A DNA stretch of 64,000 nucleotides from Bombus terrestris (lineage: Eukaryota > Arthropoda > Insecta > Hymenoptera > Apidae), in assembly GCF_910591885.1 (NCBI RefSeq), contig NC_063272.1, positions 62,001 through 126,000 of the forward strand, read 5' to 3'. Position numbers and translations under genes: made by a program. Numbering within the stretch: the stretch's first letter is position 1; each line of letters opens with the position of its first letter. The notes under the pieces were generated by a model. The model had not been told where the DNA came from and made no database searches. It saw nothing but the letters and a program-made list of their open reading frames with translations. Positions 10,150-23,800 of the stretch are shown here, one piece after another.

Positions 10150-12431
10150 GTAATTATCATTAATAATAGAATTAGTATATTATGTTCGTAAGAAAACGAA
10201 AAGCAGCATATGACCTTAACCTCATTTTCTTTATTGTACACAGCATAACTATAGAAGAACAACAGGTGTTAAAAGCAATCAGGACACAACTTCCATACCA
10301 ATTTACCGTCGCAGACGCGTTGCAAAAACCAAACATACGCTCAGACCTCACAATGTTTACAAATATCCATCAGATTGGATAACTGATAATGACGTCATTG
10401 AACCTGAAGATGAATTGCTTTTGAGAAATAGAACTGATACATATGAACATGAAAGAAGTAAAAAGCTAAACGAGGATGGTAGTCTTCAAAAGCAAGCGTT
10501 TGATGAAGTTGATGCAGATTCAGGTATTAAACACTCATAGGTTATAAGACAATTATTGACTTGGACAAATGATAATCAAAATCTCATGCTGTATTATTTT
10601 AGGTATTATTTTATCGCGAACAAGAAAACATGTCTCACGGGATACGATGAAAATAGCTGATGAGTATCAGAAATTGGAAAAACGTTATAAAAGTGTCCAA
10701 GAAGAATGTCAGAAATTAAGTAATATATTGGAGCAAAGAGAATTAGAGTATAAGAAAGTATGTTTACATTATGAAACGTTGATACAAATGATTCAGGAAT
10801 TAGAAGAAGCCAAAGTTTCTCTGGTTCAACACAATCAAAAACTTGAAATGGAGAGAGTTCGGTCGAATGAAGACATAATACTTTTAAAGAATATTGTTTA
10901 CCAGTTAAATACCGAATTAGAGAGATATCAAGACAAATTAGGAGGTCAAAAGCATGAAAATATTTCTGTACATGCAGAAAATGAAAACAAATATGATTCA
11001 AGGATTTGGGGAAGTATTAATTTTCATGCTTTGGGGCCACTTCTAAATGCTTACCAAGAAAATTTATCAGAAAAGCAGGAACTTATACACATGTACGAAC
11101 AGGAAATGGCTGAGTTTAGTAGTAGATGTAAGGAAATTCTTACGGAAAATGAGATTATGCACAGAGAAGTAGAAGGATTGAAGTCAGAGGTAAATAATTA
11201 TAAATATATAGACGATATGGATAAATAAATGTATATAAAAAAAGGTGCTTTACATCATACATATAAATAACTACAATAAAAACTGTACAGTGTGATAGGT
11301 ATACAAAGGAAATAAAAAAGTTGTTTGAAAATACTATGTTACTAAAAAATCAAAATGATATTTTAAAAAAGGAAGCTGCAAGTGTAAAGAGAGAAACTGA
11401 TGATATTCGTTCATCGTATGAGTTAAAAATGGAAGTAATTTTAAAGTGTAATGAAGCATTAAAAAAGGAATATACAACCACAGCATCCGAACTGAGCAAT
11501 TTACGAGGAAAATACGAAATTTTAAGTAAAGAATTTGAAAAAATGAAGGGTAAAGGAAATCAAACAGTACCTATTGCTGTTCATACTACTGCTATCGAAG
11601 AATGTAAAACATTGTTAGATGAATTAAAGTATCAATATGAAAGTGAAAAACGTAATCTCTGCAATCATATAAAACGTATAGAGGAGAATCAACCTGAAAA
11701 CGAAAAACAACTTATTATGGTTACAGCTGAAAGAAATCATTTAAAGGGTCTTGTAGAAAACCTCGAAACAACCTTAAAGTAAGTTATTTATTTGTATATT
11801 TTTTATGCAAATGTTCTATTTTTACAGAATGTATACCTAGATCTTTTTCAGACGAACGCAACATAGAATTGAACATATGCAAACTATTGTTTATTCGACT
11901 CGAGTTTCACGTAATTCTCTGAAGGAGAAATTAAGTAAAGTGACTGCTTATTGCGAAGAACTGTTTTCCGAGTATGAAAGAATTGTTACAGAGAGAGAAA
12001 AATTACTCGCTTTCTTACGCGAAACGGAAAAAGAAAATGCAGATATGGATCGTCTTGGTAAAAGTATTAACAGTCGAGTGGAAAGTTTAAAAAGTCAACT
12101 AGAAGTACGTTTAAAATGTATGGTAGTATTTAATAGAATAACAAAAATCTTAAATAATTTATAATTACAGATTGTTCGAAAAGGTACGAAACAGCAGGTA
12201 GATTCTGTGGAGAAACGTATAAAATTACAAGAAGTTCATGTACGCTTGATGAAACATGACTATCAACGTAAAATACAATATTTAAACGATATAATTAAGC
12301 AACAGGAAGAAATGATTGAAAAGTTACAGAAAGAGAAGCATTCTAGTCTAGATAGTTCAACAAAACGGATACTTCAGACAACAAATGATGATAACCCAGA
12401 GAACTGTAATACTGGAACAAAAAATGCATGA
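10108..12431 (+). CDS. Cep89: CEP89-like centrosomal/ciliary coiled-coil protein, 6 exons, complete
   Basis: Six plus-strand exons (10108-10149, 10244-10523, 10603-11189, 11291-11778, 11852-12104, 12171-12431) give about 636 residues from ATG 10108 to TGA 12431. About 110 basic, low-complexity residues come first. Nearly continuous coiled coil follows. The stretch with LNTELERYQ, then LGPLLNAYQENLSEK and a Glu-rich helix, matches from memory the pattern LNVELSRYQ ... LSPLLLAYEDMMKEK of vertebrate CEP89; the C-terminal coiled coil is also similar. CEP89 sits on centriole distal appendages and supports cilium formation; a mitochondrial role has also been reported. The gene is very AT-rich, with introns of only 66-101 bases, unlike the long CpG-rich introns of its neighbour. 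Coiled-coil similarity can mislead, so another centrosomal coiled-coil protein is the alternative. Confidence 0.72.
10244..10523 (+). CDS. Cep89: CEP89-like exon 2
   Basis: Follows a pyrimidine tract ending in tacacag. Encodes a basic, non-coiled N-terminal region (YRRRR, PHNVYKYPSDW) and an acidic stretch. Phase 0 entry, phase 1 exit. Confidence 0.75.
10603..11189 (+). CDS. Cep89: CEP89-like exon 3 (core coiled coil)
   Basis: Encodes about 195 residues of heptad-rich helix containing the most CEP89-like segments: LNTELERYQDKL, then HALGPLLNAYQENL and EKQELI. Phase 1 entry, phase 0 exit at gtaaat. Confidence 0.88.
11291..11778 (+). CDS. Cep89: CEP89-like exon 4
   Basis: Coiled coil. I prefer the acceptor tgtacag at 11284-11290; a second in-frame AG ending at 11308 would drop six residues without changing frame. 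Phase 0 entry, phase 2 exit at gtaagt. Confidence 0.78.
11852..12104 (+). CDS. Cep89: CEP89-like exon 5
   Basis: Follows ctttttcag. Encodes the coiled coil with FSEYERIVTEREKLL. Phase 2 entry, phase 0 exit at gtacgt. Confidence 0.85.
12171..12431 (+). CDS. Cep89: CEP89-like exon 6 and stop
   Basis: Follows taattacag. Encodes the last helix (YLNDIIKQQEEMIEKLQKEK) and a short polar tail ending at TGA 12429-12431. Confidence 0.85.
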   Translation: MVRKGTKQQVDSVEKRIKLQEVHVRLMKHDYQRKIQYLNDIIKQQEEMIEKLQKEKHSSLDSSTKRILQTTNDDNPENCNTGTKNA

Positions 12432-15400
12432 TCTTTGAATCTAGTTCATAAAAGGTCTGCATACTATAAAGTTCGTGATAAGATCGTCCATAATAGATTG
12501 GACTTTGAAACTGATTTTCAACAAATATCATAATAAGCATCTAATTATGGAATAGGTGCTACTCGAAATACCGTCCTCATATTTACAAACCGTGTCAGTC
12601 GCTTTATTTAGCGGTGACATCAAATGAAGCAAGTGATTGCGAAGGCTACTGTACTCCACTCTATGAACTGTCGATAGCAGTGGAGACTCTAATAATCATA
12701 TGGTGAAAAGTTGATGTCATCCGTTATAGGTATGATGTCAGATGCGTTCCATTCATTCATATGTAAAATACACCTGTTTTAGCTTTACATTTTTTTAAAT
12801 AGAATTTAATAATAATCTTGAACATCGATAATGTATCTATATCGATATTTTAATAACCTGTCCATACGATATATATCCAAAAAATTAAGTACTTTTTCAG
12901 TTGCAGGGATATAAAAGATAAATTTTTAAATTCATATTCCTTCCGATCTCTCTGCGTTTCCTTCCTTATTTCGCTTTAGTTTTTATTTAGGAAGTTGCAT
13001 ATATATTCTGATTATTATCATAATTGTATATTTCGAAGAAAAGAAATATTGTAAAAATGAAAAAGATATGCCGAAGAAATCGGAATAAAAAGTAAATAGA
13101 GATAACTTGTATTGAAATAACGAGAAAAATGGTTTTTGGAATTAACCCGCGTAATGAAATAGTGTGGTTAACCACCGGTGGGGGGCGTTGCGAATCGAGA
13201 AAATTATTCAGTTGTGTCGCTAAAGTTCGGAGATTCTCGACGTACTTCGGGACCATTCGTCAAAAGCAAAATGTCGTCTGCTAGGCGCGTCGTCGTCGTC
13301 AGGAACCGGGCCGTATTTCTAACACGAAAATTGCTATGATAAGTGATAATGCGATGTCTTTGCATACAAGCATGTAGTGTTTTTTGTTGGAAAGTGTGTC
13401 AAAAATCGCAAAAGGATATTCTTCGAATCGGGCTGTTTCGTTGCCGTCAAAGAAACTCGAGGGGAATACCGGTGAACATTGATTTTTCCTGCTTTCGCAT
13501 CTTACTCGACAGATGATCAAACGGTAATGCATACCTTTCGTATTCTGTCGAATCGTTAATATCGTAAGGATTTCAATGACTTCGTACTTTTGTTAGAGGA
13601 AATAGATTAAAAAGAGATAATATATCAGTTCATCCACATTGTATTACATAAAGTTGATTATTTGTTTCAAGTTTCCAACAGATATGTTCGACTGAATCAC
13701 AGTTACATTTCATTATTTTTGGTGAAACGGTTATCTTGATTAGTTACTTGCAGAATGTTTTCCGCAGATGTCGCTGATTCTTGATATTATGTACATTGCT
13801 CGTACATCTTTCACGTTTGAGTAGAAAACTTCTGAATTTTATGATAACGTTCTTCTAGAGTATCGTGTACATGTTCGTGATGCGCAAGCTGAAAGAATTT
13901 AGTGTCATTTTGTTGTAATATTACTGACTGTGTTCTCACTACGTTTTCTGAACTGTTAGGTTAAGTTTAACTCGAGAATAACCAAATTACATCTTTGTTT
14001 CAATCAACAAGGATGTTTTGAAGCAATAGTGTTTTCAAGTGTTTGATTATTTATTAGAAAGACGTACAAAAGTATTTGTTGTGATTTTGCATCCGACATT
14101 CTTAAATTTGAAGTACAGAAAAGGCGGAGGGAAGAGGAGAGGAAAATTATTTCGCGTAGTTTTGTGCACCATAAACTGAAGATTTTTGAGTTGTGAATAT
14201 ACAAAAAAACGGATATTTTTTTCATTTGAACTGAAAAAGAAATTAATTAGAACCATGAAAAGCTTCATTTGTAAAAATATTTCGTCGTATATAAATGTTC
14301 AAATCAATAACCATCGGAATAAGCATTTCGAATGAAGTCGGATTATTTTACCTCTGACAGCAATAGAATCATTGTTAAATAGATAATAAAATGTCCTGAG
14401 GGTTTCGCTTGTTTCTAGCACAAATATACACGTATGCGTATAAGCAACTAACCCCGTTTGAAAATAGAATGGTGAGCTGTACATCGAAGAATTTACGCAT
14501 GTTTCAATTTTTTTAACGCCGCCTGAGAATTAGTTCGACTTGATACGTTACCACATCCGCTTCCGGTTCTTTGTATCGGATCTCTCTCGATCTATCTTTT
14601 GCACCGTTGATGCATATATTTAGCATGTACTGAAATTAAATAGGAAACGCGTTAAATATCGTTATTAGCACAATCAGCGCTCGTTTGTTAAATGAAGTTT
14701 CATGATATTTCGGACATCCTTAGAAAGCGCTATACGACAGGAAGCATTACTTTCCCCACATGAGTCATAATTCGAGTACTAAAATATTAATGCAATATTG
14801 TTTGCCCCGTCTCCTCTGGACACGCATATGTCGTGGGTATTTTGAAAACTAAATACATACATACTTTTGTACGATTTACTATTAATATTATGAACGAAAA
14901 AAAGGAAGAGGGAATAGGAAGAACTAAAAATATTCTTTTTCATATTTATAGAATGTTTCGGAAAGGGGATAATATCGAGGACAGCGAGGGCGGTGGAACT
15001 AGACTACGATATTTTGACGTGTGAAATACTAAAGAATCTAGAGTTGGTGGCAAAGGTTGTGAAACATAGGAACAACGACGGGAATTTATGGTCGTGTCTG
15101 GGAACTCGAGCCTGACTTAACTGTTTTCGACCAAATCTAACCTGACCTAAGCGCCGCTGACGACGAAGATACGAAGCATTGCTGATTATCGGCGTGCTGG
15201 AAGCACGTTACGTTGCTGGCTAAAGTAACTACTATACGTATCAGCGAGTATCAAAAGGACGCCAGACATCGCGTACGCTTTCCCTGTTCGTTCGTCTCCT
15301 TGCCACCTCTCTTCCTTCCGTTCCGCCGGTGCAGTTCGTGCACTTCTACGCAGCGATACACTACTCTACCCTACAGCGGCGTCGTGTACAGTAAATAAAC

Positions 15401-15806
15401 GCGCAGCATGCTGGATACGAGTTCCACGTGCTTTTCTTTCGGTTGAAACTATTTTCAACAACAAAGCCATTCATTTCGAAACAAAGAGAAAGAAAAAAGG
15501 GGAAACACTGCTAGCGTGATCTATATCGCAGAGGAAGAGAGTAATAGAAAAGAATGTCGTATCTAATATTGCGTGCAAAGTTGCCAGCTGCCCGCTGTCG
15601 ATAACACGGCGACTTAGTTCGGTGCACTATTCGCCGCTGCCCTCGGCAACATTATTGAACGTAGACGACGTAATACTTTGCAGCTCTCTTGTGTGTTGCG
15701 GTTGTGAAATTGCCAAGTGATTGTGAAACAGTGCCGAGCAAAAGAGGAGTTGCACGAATATGGTGTAAAAAAAACAAAAGAAGTTTCAATTACACAGTTT
15801 TAGAGA
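12432..15806 (+). other. Intergenic region and shot promoter-1/5' UTR
   Basis: Contains the 3' end of the CEP89-like gene, about 2.5 kb of AT-rich DNA without a supported gene, and the 5' region of shot. The last 600 bases become more GC-rich and presumably hold the promoter and 5' UTR of the first shot start. No clear AATAAA was found close behind 12431. Confidence 0.5.
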
Positions 15807-15909
15807 ATGGAGTTCGAGCTGGACGGAAGTCTAAAGGAATGGGTAAAGGATAAACCGCTGAGTATCCTGCAGCTCGATCCTGCTGACAGAGCCGTCTTAC
15901 GGATTGCCG
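15807..15909 (+). CDS. shot: shot alternative first exon A (full actin-binding isoform)
   Basis: ATG at 15807, with an in-frame TAG at 15801-15803, so the start is secure. Encodes a 34-residue acidic/amphipathic leader ending LDPADRAVLRIA, close to the LDPAERAVVRVA that precedes CH1 in vertebrate MACF1 (from memory). Donor gtaagt, phase 1, joining the exon at 29548 over a 13.6-kb intron. Confidence 0.93.
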
Positions 15910-18900
15910 GTAAGTGTTAATCCAGTGTTTTCAGTTTCCGTTTTCATAAGCCGGTTACGTACTTAAATTCTCTATGGCGCTGTTTTCGCCTTCCGCCTTT
16001 CGTTTTCGTTCCAAGTTCGATTCGCGAGTATATATTACGCGAGGTTTGCTGCTTTGCCGAGGAAGAAAAAGTAAATGTATTTTATCTTTCGTTTTCGATG
16101 TATAAAATGAGTTTAAATACCATGCGTTCACGAACTATACGAGCTATTCGATCAGTTATAAAATGGACCTCATTACATATACGAGTGTGATGAATTACGC
16201 TAAACGGCGATGACGTTTGCCACGGCAACACCGATTGTCGCACTACTGATCGACAACATGTACGTAATCGACCAGAATGTTAACATATAATGAGTGAATT
16301 AACGACTACATCGATGATAAATCATCTACTCTTATTTTTCAAATCGGATGATATTAATCGAGCAGACTAATAAATCGTCGGGACGTGCGTTCGAATCAAT
16401 AATGACGCTAATAATTGACGAAGTTTTTCTGACCCCTCGTATTACTTCCCTGCCGATTCTCCCCCGAGTACCCCTTATCGATCGTATCGATTAGCGCATA
16501 AGGGTTTCGTTAAAGGAGGAAAGTAATGGTATATACGTGTATGATCGCGTCGTATCGTCTGTTACTCTCCGTGAATTGAAGACCGATAAACCTACAGTCA
16601 CGTATATATGTACATACATAGAAGAAGTCATAAGAAATTAGCTGCGTTATAAATTCTTCTGATGTAGGAAACGAGAATCGTTTGCGGTACTATCTTGCGT
16701 CGACCTTCGACGCGGGATGTTGACCAGGAATAGATACTCGATACCATTTGATAAATATCGGATTGCAGTTTGCTGATCATCTTACCGTGAGAGATTTTTC
16801 ATTCAGTTTGCGTGCTTCTGTCACGAGTCGTTCTTCGCGACGCTTAGATCTTCGAACCAATTTTATCCGTCCGTACATGCAACGAAACCTCGGAAAACGG
16901 ACCTCTTCCATGATTATCGAGTCCGCTAGTTTTTCTTTTTTTTTTTTTTTTTTTTCCTTCCTCGACGGGCATAGGACAAGCGTGTGTATGCATATGAACG
17001 TATGCATGTAGGACATATCCGATTCGTGAAATTACAGGCTCTGATTCACGCTCACAAAAGCAACGGCGCGCGCGGTCTGCTTGGTTCCGCACCATTTTCA
17101 CGTAGCGTCGTTAAAATGGTGTTCGATCGACGTAACGTAACTCTCGTTATCTCGTAAATATACCGTAGGTGGGAGCCAATATCGAAGTATCGCATCTCGG
17201 GCACGCGAGCATAATTGTTTCTAATTATAACGACCTATTGGTACGCTATCGTGAATGCTCTAGTAACCGTTGTTCTATCAAGTACTGGCGGCCGATTCTC
17301 TCAATTGCTTTTCTGCTCTCAAGACTCACGCCGTTTCTCCCCCTGCAGTATTAATTTATGGTTTTCTGAGAACGCGAGCGAATCTCGGCTGGCGAAACGA
17401 CTTTTAATCACATTGAACGCGTTCCGGTCGAGAACGATGAATGAAGACACTTGTGTCGCGATCAAAGAGAGCAGACAACCGAGCAATATGTGGCTAACGA
17501 TCCAACCACGTCGTCGCGTCGATGAACTCACGACCATGCTTTTCACCGGTCACGGTCCATAAGATGTTCGTCAGAGAGGTTAGTACTAGTTCACTATGCC
17601 TACGCGATGGCAAGTAGAGAGCGGAGGCGGCAGGTTAGGTCGGTCCGCATTAATCTAGGAGCGTGGAGGCGGCAACAGGTGCTCGGGTCATGGTTCGATG
17701 CCCCAGCCTCGAGAACGTCTTCTTCCCCCTTCCTTCTTTTTGCTCTTACAACTTTTTTTCCTTCCTCTTCGTTACTTCCTTCCTCGCGGCAAACCCGTTT
17801 CGTTTAGATACGCTCCGCTCTGGTGTCATTTACAGATCGTTCGAGATATTTCATTTCTAAAATCGAATCTCGATCCTAATAGAATAGAATTGAATAGCAC
17901 AGTTCGCTTGCTTTTCTACGAAATTGTCGAGTATTTTAATGTCAATAGTTGAAAAGGAAAATATAGATATACGACGAGTTTGAAAAGTCGAAGGTGCAAA
18001 CAGAATTTCAACCGGTGCATTGTTTTGCACCTGTTAGTCGTACATTTGTTACGATGTCTGGTTTTCTTTGCCTACATACAAGGCTTCACAAGCCGCTCGC
18101 TAGATGTCCCGGGGTACCCGAAGTATCTGAAGAGGTCGATGCATCCGTGTTTTGTATTGTATTTTTCGCGGGAGAACTTTTCAGAATGAGTAAAGGCCTC
18201 TACGTGTAACACGCGAGTATCTCTCGAACCGAAAGGACAGACGGTGGCCTAATTAACTTCATGAAACTAATTCGTCTGACAATCGAGAGATACTCTCTCC
18301 GTTTCCTTGCTTACCTGCTATGTAAGACTTCTTCATCGCGCACTCCCTTGTTCCTCGAGGATTCTTGTCTTCGAGGGACCAGTAGAACGTTACACGGACC
18401 AACATCTGTAGCGTTAACCCGGGTGAATACGTTCCAATCTACCAATTCGGCGTTCAAGATCAAACTAAATTTCTTTGGCGCAAACCGGGATTTAATATAT
18501 ATTTCGTGGAGTAATCTTCATGGCGATCGGCGGTACAGTTAGGAATCCGTGTGTACTTGCCAACAAGGCAGGGAAGATAAAAAAAATTAAGGTAACAGAT
18601 AAAAAGTTGCCCGATGGGATCCAGGCCATGAGTCGGGAACGATGAACCGCTCTTCGAACTCATCGAATATGTAGTAGACATTACGATATAACGTTAGAAG
18701 AGTGGAAATTATTTCATTTGAGACGAATTGGTGCCTGCAGGCGTGCATTCAGCTCGTACCAACGGTTCTATTTGGTAAAGTCGAGAAAATTCGTTTGTGA
18801 GGACTTGTATCATCGTCCGGGAAGCCGATGAGCTTAGAAGCTGTAAATAGCTGTGTGCCCGATACATGAATCGGTTTATAACAGGCTTAGGCCTCTTATA

Positions 18901-20788
18901 TTGAAATTCAGATCGTTTCGACCCTTGGCGTGTTTGTATATCTGTTCACGCTTTCGAGGACTAACGGTTCGACCGAATTATTTTCTTTCCAGTTTTCAGC
19001 TGGGTCACTCCTTGTCAAACGAGAGGCTGTCGTTAAAATTTATATACAAATGGCCATCAAGCATCAGTATATCGAGAATACGACGAGAATTTTTGGTAGT
19101 TTGTAAAAAGATTATTTGGAGTTGACGCTCTTTAAAATTATAACCGTAAACATCGTTGATTTCACTTGGCATTTAACTTATTGTAGGGATTATCATTAAG
19201 AAAAACGGAAATTAAACAGTACATCGGCCGTTAAATCGCAACGTACAGTTATTCAGGGTAATCGATTCCTTAATCACTGGCTTGAGTACTTACTCATCCA
19301 CCTTTGTACTGGGACAATAGCCGATACCTAGTTTCTGTCAACGAGTTAGTCGCAACATAGTTGGATAATTTTATACGACGCAAATGTTATCGTGTATCTT
19401 GATAAGATAAACTTTCGAAGATATATCGATAAATTTGTGCATTCGTGATCGCGAGCAGGATTAGCGATCAGGGCGAGAGTCACATATTTAGTGTGCACAT
19501 CTGTTAGCGGCGACGCCGCGTTTGCCGTCGAGTTTCACCGCGAGCATAAACAAGAGGTAGAATATCGGCGACGTTAGGAATGATCGACGAAGAAAAAACG
19601 AGGTACATTTGGCCTGGCGCCAGATCGCAAGAATTCTCACGCTAGCGTCGGGTTCTCCCGCGGCTAGGATACGGCGTCGTTTTCTTACTCGCGATCTTCT
19701 CTTTAACCAGGGAGGTCGAAAAATTCTCTGCGAAACGGTAAACGGTAGAGGATTACCGCATTGAATGAATATCAGAACGCGGTCGTATTCACGCGTGAAA
19801 CGCGAACAATCCTTGTCCTGTTTGGCACACAGTGTTCGGTGCATTGAATTCGTGATTCGCGGTATTTTGCACGGCGCGCCCCTGTCGTTACGTGACCTGC
19901 CCTACGAACCTGTTTGTAACGGCAGCTATTCCACGGCGGCGGAGTACATCGCTGTCAAAAAGACAGAGGCCTTGTCTGGTCTTTGTCTATCGCATCTATC
20001 TGTTGGTCCCGTCTCTGTTCGGCTCTTAGGCGGTTTCACCCCGACCCTCGACGCGTCGATTTCTCTGTTCAACGAACGGAGAAAGTGAAGGATGAACGAG
20101 CTGCAATGGCGGGGTATGCGAGGAGTAGGTTCTGGAACCTCGAGGCTCGAGGTAGAGGCAGCTTGGGTGGGCGGCAGTTGTCCAGGCCGCCGCAGTCTGT
20201 GTCGAGGCGACGTGCTCTACACGACGGAGCGGCAAATCGCGTCTTCTCCAACTCGCAAGCCGCTCGCTCGCTCTCCTTCTCTCCCCTTTCTGTCCCCTCC
20301 CCTCCTCTTTCCTCTTTATTCTCCCTCCCTTCCTATTCTCTCTCGTTCTCTCCTTTCATGCGTCTCGTTGCCATTCCTCCTTTTTCTCGGTTCGGTCCTC
20401 CTCTGCGTTCGTCGCGCTGTTCCTTATCCGTCCGTTGCTCCTCTTTCCTCGGCCCATTCATCCTTCTCGGTCCACCTTTCCGTCTTTCTCCGTTCAACCG
20501 TTTCTCCGGCGCGAGCGTGCGCGCGCGTTCCTCTCGCCACGAGTCTCTCCATCCTCGTCGTACGGCCTACAGCTACCTGGCCGTGTTACGGCGGGGTTCC
20601 GGATACGCGCGTCGACTTCGTCAACGTTGTCGTGCGGTACGTTCTACCAAGAATTCCAGTGCCACGTCTCGAGTAGCGGCGGTCGGTTGGTTTGGGTCGG
20701 ACGGCAGGACGAACGATCGGTTTGATTTGTTTATTGCTCTGTCAGTTGTTGGGAATTACATCGATGCTGTCGTCGTCGTCGTCGTCTA

Positions 20789-20819
<31 letters not shown>

Positions 20820-23800
20820 GTTTTCCGATGTCAAAGCTCGCGCGCGAATGTTGTCGCAACAAAGCGTTCACGGCGATCGAATAGTGTGATGAACGAAGGA
20901 ACGAACACCGTTATCGTGACGTGATGTTAGCTTGTCAAGGGTTGATAACGTATCAGCTGATAACTAGATCGATAACGCGGCGATTGATATCCAGTGCGAC
21001 AATCGAAAGGACGTTTGATATCGAAGAAGGAACTACTCTTGCGATCTCGTGGGTGTTCCTTGTTGCATTTGACACGTGACAGGGAGATTGTTCGGTCAGT
21101 TCGTTGTATGGTCGAGAATATTGGCCCGTTTTGACGTGGAATATATAGATATTCAGTGAAAAATTTCGGCAAACTCGGACTGTGAGCAAAACACGAGGCG
21201 TTCCGTGAGTCACGCTTCGTTTTGTGGCACCTCCCAGCTCTACTACCTCTGTTTCTAACTCCGGCTGTCTCCCTCTCTCTGTCTCGCTTTTTCTTTCTTC
21301 CTCCGATATAGGCTCGTATACTTACTCGTTCGATCGTTCCCACTCAGGTCTCTCGGTTGCCCCTTCCATTAGTAACCGCGTTGTTGGTAATCACGAAACG
21401 GCATATTGAGTCTGAACGATTAAGCGTCTGATTCAGCAAACGACAAATGCGTATATCGATATTATCGCAAGGGTTCATTCAAGATTACAATCGCTTGTAT
21501 TTCTCCCTTTTTGTTTTTCTTCGTCGTTCCAAGCTTCACTTCCTAGAATTCCCCCTGTCTGAAAGACGAACTAGTCACAGTTGGTTCGTATCATTCGTTT
21601 CGTTCCCTTTAAGTAGGTAGCGTGTCAAGCAAGCTTCATAATAGCCTGAAATCCGATCGCCGAAACATAAGACATGTCACGGGGTGGGTTGACGTAAGAA
21701 TAGAGCTATCAATGGGACAAGAATGTCGAGAGGTGTCTGTACGATCAGCGAGGAATACCACGCCGCGCGACCACTGTATATGTATACATACACTCCCGTT
21801 CAAAAATATGATACTTGGATCATCACAACAAATATATGCTCAAACTTGTGGATATCATTAATGAATTTAATTAAATATCTGTCTCGTGCTTTCATTACCA
21901 CGTTTGTAGTTAGCATTTTCGACATTCTGGCTATTAATTTGTTTATCGCGTTAAGTATAATCTTATTAATTCTTTTTTTTTTTTTTTTTTTTAAATATGT
22001 ATTTCGAGCATGACAATTTAAATTGCTCCAAAACTTCTCTGTGGTCTTCTTCTTGTATCCAAAACATTTAAACCAACAGACTGAGCACGGAATTTGCAGT
22101 TTATATCTATAAAGGTTCGAAGTGTGCTTTAATATTGAAAATTTTAATTACAAATCGAAACACGTTCGAAAATGGTACGAGCCCTCGTACTTTTGAACGG
22201 GAATGTATATAGATAGACGTGGCGGTTTCAGCAGCGAGTAAATCAGAAGAAAGTCGTTTTCATCGAATACGGGGATTGCGTAATAATTGCAGGCTGTTGG
22301 AACTCTATGACAAACCGGCTTCGCGAGAAACACCGCGCACAATCACGTATGAGTCCGCGCTTATGTGTCCCCGCGTGTACGTGGAATTTCTTAATTTGGT
22401 CCGATCGGCCTATTCTCTGGCCCGAATCGGTCGTAGCCAGTTGATCCGTCTTGGTACCCTGGTTTCGCCGTTTCGAGCATAATCGAAACACGAAGAAACG
22501 TTATTTCGTGTAAGTGCGACTATTATTATTGTGCCTAACTAGACGCAAGAAGTCGCGTGAGTGACCTCTGCTTCTGAATTCCCATCGTTCCTTCCAAGAA
22601 AAGCGTACACCGAAACCATGGAAAGCGCGTGATACTCGAAAGCGGAACAAGTCACGTGTTTTCTTGCCAAATTACTGCGCCTGGCGTAATTGAGCACTGC
22701 CACGTCCCTCGTGTTCAAATGGAATGTCAATTATTTTGTCTCACACGCGCGATACCCTCCCTGTTTATCCCTCGTTATCTCGCCGTCCTCTGGCACACGA
22801 TACTTATGTCTGCTTCAACAAACACTTCGTTTCTCGTTTGATCGGTCCTTGGCTGATTTTCATTCAGATTTTCTATCTTTCCCCTCCAACTTACCGTTCA
22901 CCACCTGGACTCTCTTCCCCCTCTGCTTTCTTTGTTTTCGTCCATCGTCATCACACACGGATCCATCTGTTCTCGAGCCGATTCGCTCTCGCTATCGTTG
23001 TCGTCACTCTTTCTCTCTATCTTTTTCTCTCTCTCGCTCTCTCCGTCTACCCGTTCGGTTAGTACATCGCCCCACCTTTGTATCTGCGATCTCCAGCGTG
23101 TTCGCACCGAAAACCGTATTTGGTTGTTGCGTTAACAAATCCACGAAAGTGCAAGTAAGTTTTATCGTTGTGAAGCACGTCGAGTTTATCGAGCCGCGAC
23201 TAAAAGTCTTCGAGGGTGCGCAATCGTATCGAGACACGGTTATCGACTGACCCACCTTTCCTCGATACACGCACCGATTTTTCTCTTTTTCCTCTTTCCG
23301 GTTGATTCTTGATGACGCAGTTGCAATGATTGCGCGAACGTCGCAAGATTTATCATTTATTATTATTTGACAAACGAGGAACCACATAAACTCAGATTAC
23401 GCGAATTCACGTCGAGAAACAGCGAAAACGCGTGAATCGATATCTCGTTCCATTTTACGGAATCGCGTTGAATATCAAATGTTCTATTTCATATACGAGT
23501 CCGGGATCACGTTCGCAATCTCGAAAACCAGTTTGTGTTGCCTCGTGAAACAGGAACAGAGTTTAGAGAGAACCGGAGGCTCTATTAGCTGAAACGCTCG
23601 ACTTTAACGGGCGGTCTCGAGAATTCTCCGTTTTGCGCCGAGAAAGGTCAGCCGAAAATTTATCTACCGGTCGGAATTTAGGATCCGGGACTTTGTAGAA
23701 TTCCGCGAAGGTCGTCTGCAAGGCGTTCCTCGTTTCTTCATTCGTATTTTTGTTAGCGATTCGAGGTATCAAGTTCGAGGCTAATAAGAAGACTCGCGAG

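Noticed and set aside
19983..20924. 313-codon plus-strand frame
   Set aside because: Overlaps other long frames in the same strand, is dominated by Ser/Leu/Pro/Arg from pyrimidine-rich CpG DNA, runs into a TA microsatellite, and has no recognisable domain. Better read as promoter/5' UTR-type DNA in shot intron 1.
22690..23250. 186-codon plus-strand frame
   Set aside because: Low-complexity Ser/Phe/Leu translation of pyrimidine-rich sequence; overlapping frames are equally open.
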